Positions 1 to 4,188 of a stretch of DNA of 6,014 nt are shown piece by piece; position 1 is the stretch's first letter, and each line of letters begins with the position of its first letter. Under the pieces are notes generated by a model. It worked only from the letters and a program-made list of their open reading frames with translations, did not search any database and had not been told where the DNA came from. Source of the stretch: an uncultured Chloroflexota bacterium (GTDB lineage: Bacteria; Chloroflexota; Dehalococcoidia; UBA3495); assembly GCA_913031095.1 (NCBI GenBank), contig CAJWGH010000073.1:1-6014 (forward strand). Reading direction: 5' to 3'. The position numbers and the translations under genes are program-made.

Positions 1-36
1 CTGACGGGTGGGAGAGCAAAGACCCCCTGGGAGTAA
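1..36 (+). CDS. Possible 3' end of an upstream plus-strand gene (partial)
   Basis: The first reading frame is open from the window edge for 11 codons (ending in residues GRAKTPWE) and stops at TAA 34-36, nine bases before a strong terminator hairpin. The hairpin pairs better when transcribed from the plus strand, which suggests that a plus-strand gene ends just upstream of it. Eleven codons are too few to identify a family. Frame 2 has a stop at 2-4, so the gene could equally end there, and frame 3 runs into the hairpin. The call rests on context only. Confidence 0.25.
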   Translation: MTGGRAKTPWE

Positions 37-44
37 TTACAATC

Positions 45-78
45 AAAAAAGGCCTTCTCTTGTGAGAGGGCCTTTTTT
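45..78. terminator. Bidirectional rho-independent terminator
   Basis: A 15-bp stem (45-59 with 64-78) closes a TTGT loop. It has a GGCC core, one T-G wobble on the plus strand (a C-A mismatch on the minus strand), and is flanked by six A and six T, so it gives a U-tract in both directions. It lies 16 bases past the stop of the minus-strand LLM gene and just after a possible plus-strand gene end, so it probably serves both. Confidence 0.85.
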
Positions 79-94
79 ATAGTGGCTGTACTAC

Positions 95-1291
95 TTATTC
101 GTAAGGCCGAAGTTCCAGCTCATGAAGGGCTGGGATGACCTCTTTACCCAGAAGCTCGATCGACCGCATTGTGTCCTCGTGCTTCATGGCGCCTTCGTTT
201 CCGTAGATGTGAACGTATCCCGGACTCAGGCGGTTGATGATCTCCGTGAACTTCCTGGTAACGGTCTCTGGGCTGCCAACTATGATGTTGTTGACTGCTT
301 GCAGTTCATCGTAGGTCGTAGGGTTACCGAACTCAGAGGCTCCAGTGCCGAGGGCAGGGCGGGCCCGTTTTACCTCAACAGCGCGGCGGGACTGGTAGCC
401 GGGAGGGTCATTGTGCTCTCTGGGTCCTTTCTGTCGGTGGTCAGCTGTCCACATGAACTCGCGGCCAATCTCTATGGCCTTCTCATCGGTGTCCGCCACT
501 AAACAGCGTAACAGATACCCGAAATGCTCAGGACCGGCCTTGTAGCCAGTGTCTCTGGCGGTATCTATGTATATCTGTTTCAGCCACTCAGTGGTGTCAA
601 CCAGAGCGCCCAAGTTCATGTATGGGTGGCCGTGTTGGGCCGCCCACACGACGCTCTCGGGACTACCAGTGCCGGGAAACCAGATATCGGGCCGGGGGCT
701 CTGCATGGGCTTGACCCAAGGATTTACGACTCGGTACTTGAAATACTGCCCCTCGTGCCGGAAGGGGCCGTCATCGGTCCAGCATTTGATAATCAGGTCG
801 TGGGCTTCCTGAAACCTCGCGAAGTTCTCGGTGGGGTCCTGTCCCGATAACAAGGTCTCAACTGCTGTCCCCCGGACGAAACCAGAGATGATTCTGCCAC
901 CGGAGTAGCAGTCGAGCATTGCAATCTCTTCGGCCATGCGGATGGGGTCTCCGACTGAGATTACGTTTCCCAAGATGGCGATCTTGACATTCTTGGTGAG
1001 TTTTGAGATTACGGCCGCATCCAGGTTAACAGCCGGTTTCATGCACCAGTATGAGGCGTGGTGCTCGTTGCTCATGATTCCGTCAAACCCGACTTCATCA
1101 GCCAATTGATATTGTTCGTGGTAATTGTTGTACAGGACCGAAGCCTTTGCGGGATCGAAGTAAGAGTTCGGGAAGCCAAGGCGGCCCGAGTCATACTTTT
1201 CTAAGTCATCATTGCCTACGTGGCCGTAGGGCTGTTCGGAGAACCAATAGATCTCGGGATGTTTAGTGGGTCGCTTTAGCTGGTCAACCAT
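95..1291 (-). CDS. LLM-class (bacterial luciferase-like) flavin-dependent oxidoreductase
   Basis: Predicted cytoplasmic TIM-barrel monooxygenase that uses reduced flavin (FMNH2) or F420 to oxidise an organic substrate; cofactor and substrate cannot be read from the sequence. With the start used here it has 398 residues, within the usual 330-400 of the family. Visible family marks are GFDGIMSNEHH (about 68-78, containing the NEHH found in many LLM proteins), GNVISVGDP (108-116), the LD..SGGR..SGFVRG stretch (126-141) of the flavin/phosphate-binding part of the barrel, the WTDDGPF..EGQYF pattern (171-184), and a C-terminal IIVGSPETV segment (336-344) followed by a helix ending in EVIPAL. The reading frame extends upstream to an ATG at 1333, but that ATG has no ribosome binding site, whereas the ATG at 1291 follows GAGGAG (1298-1303) by six bases. 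The gene diverges from the GlcG-like gene and ends at the 45-78 terminator. Family assignment is firm; the precise reaction is unknown. Confidence 0.93.
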   Translation of the reverse strand: MVDQLKRPTKHPEIYWFSEQPYGHVGNDDLEKYDSGRLGFPNSYFDPAKASVLYNNYHEQYQLADEVGFDGIMSNEHHASYWCMKPAVNLDAAVISKLTKNVKIAILGNVISVGDPIRMAEEIAMLDCYSGGRIISGFVRGTAVETLLSGQDPTENFARFQEAHDLIIKCWTDDGPFRHEGQYFKYRVVNPWVKPMQSPRPDIWFPGTGSPESVVWAAQHGHPYMNLGALVDTTEWLKQIYIDTARDTGYKAGPEHFGYLLRCLVADTDEKAIEIGREFMWTADHRQKGPREHNDPPGYQSRRAVEVKRARPALGTGASEFGNPTTYDELQAVNNIIVGSPETVTRKFTEIINRLSPGYVHIYGNEGAMKHEDTMRSIELLGKEVIPALHELELRPYE

Positions 1292-1297
1292 TCGCTT

Positions 1298-1303
1298 CTC
1301 CTC
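1298..1303 (-). promoter_or_regulatory. Shine-Dalgarno site deciding the LLM gene start
   Basis: On the minus strand GAGGAG lies six bases before the ATG at 1291. The in-frame ATG 14 codons further upstream (1333) is preceded by ATATCCCTAACG, which has no purine-rich site. The downstream start is therefore preferred. Confidence 0.75.
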
Positions 1304-1383
1304 TGGCTCCCGGTGAATGAGGCACCAGGGCATCGTTAGGGATATTCGGTCAATTATCTAACGCAAAGACAAGGGGTAAAACT

Positions 1384-1412
1384 GGGCTACTTGGTAGCAG
1401 ATAGCCCCAAGT
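1384..1412 (-). other. Leader segment with mutually exclusive hairpins upstream of the LLM gene
   Basis: Three overlapping perfect inverted repeats share this segment: GGGCTA/TAGCCC (1384-1389 with 1402-1407), ACTTGG/CCAAGT (1389-1394 with 1407-1412), and GCTAC/GTAGC with a 3-base loop (1386-1390 with 1394-1398). They cannot all form at once. The segment lies inside the predicted 5' leader of the LLM transcript (start near 1423, ATG at 1291). Whether this switching is used is inference; no known riboswitch class was recognised. Confidence 0.35.
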
Positions 1413-1429
1413 TTATGCTGATACCGAGG

Positions 1430-1458
1430 ATTATAGTCAATGTGAATTATAGTGGCAA
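1430..1458 (-). promoter_or_regulatory. Sigma70-type promoter for the LLM gene
   Basis: On the minus strand TTGCCA (1458-1453, one mismatch to TTGACA) is followed after exactly 17 bases by a perfect TATAAT (1435-1430). A second ACTATAAT copy lies 16 bases upstream (1453-1446), making a direct repeat of ATTATAGT as read on the plus strand. Transcription would begin near 1423, giving a leader of about 130 bases before the ATG at 1291. Confidence 0.55.
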
Positions 1459-1542
1459 CTATATATTCATTTAGTGTTGTCGGATTGGATCGGAGATGTT
1501 AATAATGGTGGACAGAACCGTGATTCTATGGAGAAACAAGTT

Positions 1543-1932
1543 ATGGGACTAACATTAGGCGAAGCTAAGCGGATGGTGGATGCGGCGATAGTAGAGGCCG
1601 AACGCATCGGAATCAAGTTAAGTGTTTCGGTCTGTGACTCTGGTGGGCATCTGCTTGCATTCAATCGGATGGAAGGCGCAATCTTCATAAGTGCCGTGGC
1701 TGCGCAGGGCAAAGCGGTTGGAGCGGTGGGATTCGGCCGGGATAGCGGCGCGATTCCAGGAGATTCGCCGGTGATTCAAGCGATAATGGCAACCCAAGGA
1801 GGGAGGATAATCCCAGCACAAGGTGCTTTGCCTATCGTCAGGGACGGCGAGATTGTCGGGGCGATCGGTGGCAGTGGCGGCACTGCTCAACAGGATGAGG
1901 ATTGTGCGAGAGTGGGCCTAGCCGCTCTTTAA
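1543..1932 (+). CDS. GlcG/HbpS-family (DUF336) protein
   Basis: Small cytoplasmic alpha/beta protein of the family that includes GlcG of glycolate-use operons and the haem-binding HbpS; members often sit beside oxidoreductase or catabolic genes, but the biochemical role is mostly unproven. From the start used here it has 129 residues, near the family's usual 130-150. Family marks are the N-terminal LTL..A..M helix (3-11), VCDSGGHLLAF (30-40), RMEGA (42-46), AQGKA (54-58) leading to GFGR (63-66), GGRIIPAQGALPI (86-98), and the closing GAIGGSGGT..QDED (106-120). No signal peptide is present, unlike secreted HbpS. Start choice: GGAG (1530-1533) is nine bases before ATG 1543. An in-frame ATG at 1528 and GTG at 1474 have weaker upstream sites and would add 5 or 23 residues without homology to the family. 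It diverges from the LLM gene, so co-regulation is possible. Haem binding is not shown by the sequence. Confidence 0.88.
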   Translation: MGLTLGEAKRMVDAAIVEAERIGIKLSVSVCDSGGHLLAFNRMEGAIFISAVAAQGKAVGAVGFGRDSGAIPGDSPVIQAIMATQGGRIIPAQGALPIVRDGEIVGAIGGSGGTAQQDEDCARVGLAAL

Positions 1933-1984
1933 CCGCTTGTTGTTCCAGCGGAAGAGGGTAAAAGGCGGGTGGTCCGCTTAGCGG
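1922..1984. repeat. Cluster of CCGCT/AGCGG inverted repeats between convergent genes
   Basis: CCGCT occurs at 1922-1926, 1933-1937 and 1974-1978, and its complement AGCGG at 1947-1951 and 1980-1984. CCGCT 1933-1937 can pair with AGCGG 1947-1951 across nine bases just after the GlcG-like stop, and CCGCTTAGCGG (1974-1984) is a near-perfect palindrome over the stop codon of the small basic gene. There is no T-tract, so a conventional intrinsic terminator is not supported in either direction. Confidence 0.35.
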
Positions 1985-2109
1985 CGGGCCCGTTTGAGGT
2001 TTTGTTTCAGGCCGTTACGTTTGCGGGCTTCTGAATTGACACGTGCCACGAACTCTTCGGTCGTCTCTACAGGTTTCTCTTTCTTGACCCTGGGCTTGGA
2101 CCGGACCAT
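1978..2109 (-). CDS. Small, highly basic 43-residue protein of unknown function
   Basis: A complete small gene: ATG at 2109, stop TAA at 1978-1980, 43 residues. AAGGAG (2117-2122) lies seven bases before the ATG, an optimal Shine-Dalgarno site, and most codons end in G or C, as in the neighbouring genes. The product has 15 Lys/Arg against five Glu, a net charge near +10, and no Cys or His. A basic, proline-containing N-terminus (1-13) is followed by a probable amphipathic helix (about 16-43) that ends in a Lys/Arg-rich tail (LKRARR). There is no signal peptide or membrane segment. The charge suggests binding to RNA, DNA or the ribosome, but I recognise no family and claim no function. It converges on the GlcG-like gene and lies downstream of the terminator of the propeller gene, so it probably has its own promoter. 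Being a real gene is likely but not certain. Confidence 0.65.
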   Translation of the reverse strand: MVRSKPRVKKEKPVETTEEFVARVNSEARKRNGLKQNLKRARR

Positions 2110-2122
2110 GGTTGTGCTCCTT

Positions 2123-2137
2123 CTGTCCCGAGGACAG
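2123..2137 (-). other. Short stem-loop abutting the Shine-Dalgarno site of the 43-residue gene
   Basis: CTGTCC (2123-2128) and GGACAG (2132-2137) form a perfect 6-bp stem with a 3-base loop. The stem ends directly beside the AAGGAG at 2117-2122. Its position would allow an effect on ribosome access or transcript stability; this is inference from position only. Confidence 0.35.
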
Positions 2138-2215
2138 GAATGTTTTCTAAATGGTGGATGGCTATCTCCCGCGCCGTACGGAAGAAATCACCCGCTAATC
2201 ATACACCAAACGGCG

Positions 2216-2247
2216 GTTTGATTCCTGGTTGGCCGCCTGAATCAAAC
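2216..2247 (-). repeat. Second hairpin behind the propeller-gene terminator
   Basis: GTTTGATTC (2216-2224) and GAATCAAAC (2239-2247) are a perfect 9-bp inverted repeat around a 14-base loop. On the minus strand it begins within the T-tract of the 2249-2283 terminator, so it forms a tandem structure downstream of it. It could protect the 3' end or back up termination; it has no T-tract of its own. Confidence 0.4.
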
Positions 2248-2283
2248 AAAACGTGAGCCCCGATCCGATCGGGGCTCACGTTT
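2243..2283 (-). terminator. Rho-independent terminator of the Asp-box propeller gene
   Basis: A perfect 16-bp stem, AAACGTGAGCCCCGAT (2249-2264) with its complement (2268-2283), has a 3-base loop. On the minus strand it is followed by TTTTGTTTG. It lies 22 bases past the stop of the propeller gene. On the plus strand only three T follow, so it acts mainly in the minus direction. It separates the propeller gene from the 43-residue gene. Confidence 0.85.
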
Positions 2284-2305
2284 CCATGGTTGGACTTTGG
2301 AAAGT

Positions 2306-3283
2306 CTAGTTAGGAGTGACCGCGATCGAACGAATCTCCCCGAACTCTTTCTGGAGCTTAGTCCAGTTGTCTCCGGCATCGGTGCTGACGTACACATAGC
2401 CGAAGAGGGTGGCTGCAACAACTACGTTGGGTATCTCGGGATTGTTGCCCAACCAGTAGACGACGGAATTGGGTTCGACTGGAAGATTTACAGGGGCCCA
2501 GGACTTGCCGCCGTCCTGGGTGCGCTGCACGCAGCCGACCACACCAGGAATGAAGTCGCCGTTGCCGACGAACATCACGTCGGGATTGTCGGGTTTGACA
2601 ATCATACCCCTGCAGTAGGATCGGACATCTTCAGGATTAAACTTGGGGAAGTAGTGGTAGTCCCAGCTTTCGCCTTCATCCTTACTGGTTGCGAAACCGA
2701 AAGGACTGGTGCAATACACGGCAGAATCGGTGACGGCCATGCCGTGGATGTCGCCGTGGAAAGGGTCCGGTCCTAAATCAGGCATGTGCACCCAGTTGTC
2801 GCCACCGTCCAGGCTCTTGTAGACCCCATCAACCTCGATGCCGGCCCAGATGGTGTTGCTGTCCCGGTGGTCAACGACCATGTTGGTAGTGCGGGGTGTC
2901 CCGATAGGGCATTCTAAGGTTACACCCATCGATAGTTTGTCCCAGGTCTTGCCGCCGTCGCGGGAGCGGAAGCCCTCGGGGCGAGTGCCGGCAAAGATAG
3001 TGTCTGTATTGGCCGGGTCTACGGCTACCGACCAGACCTGCAGGTCTCCGATGGGGGAGTCAACACCCGACCAATTGAGGCCATTATCGTCGCTGCGGAA
3101 CAGTCCTAGGCCATCGGTACCGGCCAGGATGCGGTGCGGGTCGTCTGGGTAGGTGCGGAGCGCCCTGATGCTGCACTCCGAAGGGATCGGGTTACGAATC
3201 TTAGTCCAGGTTTCACCGCTGTCCCCGCTAACGTTCATCCCTTGACCGATAGTGCCGACCAAGATCGTGAAATTGTCTGCCAT
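2306..3283 (-). CDS. Seven-Asp-box beta-propeller protein (BNR/Ycf48-like, VPS10-like repeats)
   Basis: A 325-residue protein built entirely of propeller repeats. Seven Asp-boxes (S/T-x-D-x-G-x-x-W) are visible: SGDSGETW (19-26), SDDNGLNW (64-71), SRDGGKTW (107-114), SLDGGDNW (157-164), SKDEGESW (200-207), TQDGGKSW (255-262) and STDAGDNW (300-307), spaced 43 to 55 residues. This fits one closed seven-bladed propeller. Most repeats also have an I.AGT/V.VGN-type strand before the box and a D..N/DP-D turn (for example VDPANTDTIFAGT). There is no signal peptide, lipobox or membrane segment, so it is predicted cytoplasmic, unlike exported Ycf48 and secreted sialidases. The sialidase FRIP motif is absent, so I do not call it an enzyme; a binding or scaffold role is inference. 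The start is firm: AGGAGG (3291-3296) lies seven bases before the ATG. It is divergent from the cupin gene and followed by its own terminator. Confidence 0.9.
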   Translation of the reverse strand: MADNFTILVGTIGQGMNVSGDSGETWTKIRNPIPSECSIRALRTYPDDPHRILAGTDGLGLFRSDDNGLNWSGVDSPIGDLQVWSVAVDPANTDTIFAGTRPEGFRSRDGGKTWDKLSMGVTLECPIGTPRTTNMVVDHRDSNTIWAGIEVDGVYKSLDGGDNWVHMPDLGPDPFHGDIHGMAVTDSAVYCTSPFGFATSKDEGESWDYHYFPKFNPEDVRSYCRGMIVKPDNPDVMFVGNGDFIPGVVGCVQRTQDGGKSWAPVNLPVEPNSVVYWLGNNPEIPNVVVAATLFGYVYVSTDAGDNWTKLQKEFGEIRSIAVTPN

Positions 3284-3324
3284 GATGCTTCCTCCTAAAT
3301 TTGGTGGTTAAATCTGGAGTTTGC

Positions 3325-3361
3325 CGCCGGAGATAATGTTGGGCATATAATAGCTCCGGCG
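3325..3361. promoter_or_regulatory. Inverted repeat framing overlapping -10 elements (candidate operator)
   Basis: CGCCGGAG (3325-3332) and CTCCGGCG (3354-3361) are a perfect 8-bp inverted repeat with a 21-base spacer. The spacer contains a perfect plus-strand TATAAT (3346-3351), and a minus-strand TATTAT begins within the spacer and ends at 3347. A dimeric regulator bound here could block promoters in both directions between the divergent propeller and cupin genes. The repeat is seen; the operator role is inferred. Confidence 0.4.
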
Positions 3362-3376
3362 CATAGAAAATGCCAG
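3347..3376 (-). promoter_or_regulatory. Candidate promoter of the propeller gene
   Basis: On the minus strand CTGGCA (3376-3371, four of six matches) is followed after 18 bases by TATTAT (3352-3347, five of six). Transcription would start near 3340, giving a leader of about 57 bases before the ATG at 3283. The -10 element lies largely within the 3325-3361 inverted repeat. Confidence 0.35.
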
Positions 3377-3440
3377 TGCTTGGCCGTATCGGACCCACTA
3401 ATAATTGGGCATTGGGTGATTCTACTGCCTCTTTATTATC

Positions 3441-3464
3441 GCCGGTCAAGTCGTTGACACCGGC
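3441..3464. repeat. Imperfect inverted repeat overlapping the cupin promoter
   Basis: GCCGGTCAA (3441-3449) pairs with TTGAC-AC-CGGC (3454-3464) across a GTCG loop, with a two-base bulge at 3459-3460. The right arm contains the TTGACA proposed as the -35 element of the cupin gene, so this is a candidate operator or a short structured element. Confidence 0.35.
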
Positions 3465-3483
3465 CAATCGACCGAAGCAAAAT
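3454..3483 (+). promoter_or_regulatory. Candidate promoter of the cupin gene
   Basis: A perfect TTGACA (3454-3459) is followed after 18 bases by CAAAAT (3478-3483, four of six matches to TATAAT). Transcription would start near 3490, leaving a leader of about 30 bases that holds the Shine-Dalgarno site at 3511-3515. The -10 is weak, which fits a regulated promoter. Confidence 0.4.
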
Positions 3484-3521
3484 GGGTTACTATTAACACC
3501 ACTACTTGGGGGAGGATTGAT

Positions 3522-4103
3522 ATGGCTCAGGCACAAGTCGCCAATTACACGATGGAGGCGTTCGTTGAGGACGTGAACGAGGTTTTCCGGACCATCGAAG
3601 ACCCTCATATTCAAGCCAAGACGGTTTCGGAACACCTGGAGGTTCTTTTGGCAGTTCCAGGTTGGTTAGAAGAGAAACTGGAGTTGGAGGAAGAAGGCGG
3701 TTTTGGACGCTTTTCCCTTCATCTAGATGAAGAGTCCGGGCATCCTGGCAACGGCTGGTGGCTGATGGCTTCGGTGCAGAAACCTGGCCAGGACAACCTT
3801 CCCCACGATCACGGCCTGACCTGGGTCGTCTACGGCGTCTACCAAGGCGAGATTCAACAGCGTAAGTGGCGTTGGGCATTCCCTGGCGAGGGCGTAGATA
3901 AAGCCCAGATCGTCGAGCACGGCAGATTCCTACAGAAAAACGGCGCAGCCGCTTACTTCATGCCGGGTGAAATACACGACACTTTGAACACCAAAGAAGA
4001 AGGGCGCACGCTGGTCGTCCGCTTGGAATCACAAAAACTGGACCGCGTAACACGCTTCCAGTACAACCCTGAAGAAGGGACCATGAAGGTGATGGACCGG
4101 TAG
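3522..4103 (+). CDS. Cysteine-dioxygenase-like cupin metalloprotein
   Basis: A 193-residue cytoplasmic protein of the cupin (double-stranded beta-helix) superfamily that resembles cysteine dioxygenase (CDO type I, about 200 residues). An N-terminal helical part (about 8-58) precedes the barrel. PHDHG (94-98) gives the H95-x-H97 pair and PGEIHD (148-153) gives H152, matching the three-histidine iron site of CDO (H86, H88, H140 in mammals, from memory). The run from HDHG to VYQGEI aligns without gaps to HDHT to LLQGNL of CDO. The usual cupin glutamate is absent. V102 replaces the CDO crosslink cysteine (C93), and V165, R167 and E169 replace the S153-H155-Y157 triad, so cysteine is unlikely to be the substrate; another thiol or small acid is possible. 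R63 might correspond to the substrate-binding R60. The start is firm: GGAGG (3511-3515) six bases before the ATG. It is followed by its own terminator. The family call is strong; the reaction is unknown. Confidence 0.85.
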   Translation: MAQAQVANYTMEAFVEDVNEVFRTIEDPHIQAKTVSEHLEVLLAVPGWLEEKLELEEEGGFGRFSLHLDEESGHPGNGWWLMASVQKPGQDNLPHDHGLTWVVYGVYQGEIQQRKWRWAFPGEGVDKAQIVEHGRFLQKNGAAAYFMPGEIHDTLNTKEEGRTLVVRLESQKLDRVTRFQYNPEEGTMKVMDR

Positions 4104-4126
4104 AACCAAACTACAGACTTGTTATG

Positions 4127-4161
4127 AAAATAGCTCCCGGCATCGGCCGGGGGCTATTTTT
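4127..4161. terminator. Bidirectional terminator between the cupin and HyuB genes
   Basis: A 15-bp stem (4127-4141 with 4146-4160, one T-G wobble) has an ATCG loop, AAAA on the left and TTTTT on the right, so it gives a U-tract in both directions. It lies 23 bases after the cupin stop and 28 bases after the stop of the hydantoinase B gene, and serves both convergent genes. Confidence 0.88.
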
Positions 4162-4188
4162 ATCTCGACAACGATAAAGCCTGTTTGA

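Noticed and set aside
122..850. Open plus-strand frames opposite the LLM gene (122-502, 524-850, 549-812)
   Set aside because: They are antisense to a well-supported family gene, overlap one another, and show no recognisable domain.
2198..2203. TATGAT on the minus strand as a -10 element for the 43-residue gene
   Set aside because: No acceptable -35 element lies 16-18 bases upstream and there is no extended -10, so a promoter is not supported, although one is needed after the terminator.
1994..2221. Plus-strand frame of 75 codons opposite the 43-residue gene
   Set aside because: It starts at TTG without a ribosome site and runs antisense through the small gene and its leader; the minus-strand frame has a far better start.
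2297..3152. Plus-strand frames opposite the propeller gene (2297-2776, 2838-3152)
   Set aside because: They are shadows of the repeat-rich propeller gene, whose seven Asp-boxes fix the coding strand.
2306..3283. Sialidase or GH74-type glycosidase function for the propeller protein
   Set aside because: Asp-boxes are structural; no FRIP motif or signal peptide is seen, and the single seven-blade length does not match the two-propeller GH74 enzymes.
3339..3412. TTGGGCAT repeated at 3339-3346 and 3405-3412 as regulator half-sites
   Set aside because: The same 8-mer also occurs inside the cupin gene near 3870, so chance is a sufficient explanation.
3228..3920. Minus-strand frames across the cupin gene and its upstream region
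   Set aside because: They overlap a cupin gene with conserved metal ligands and a strong ribosome site, and show no domain.
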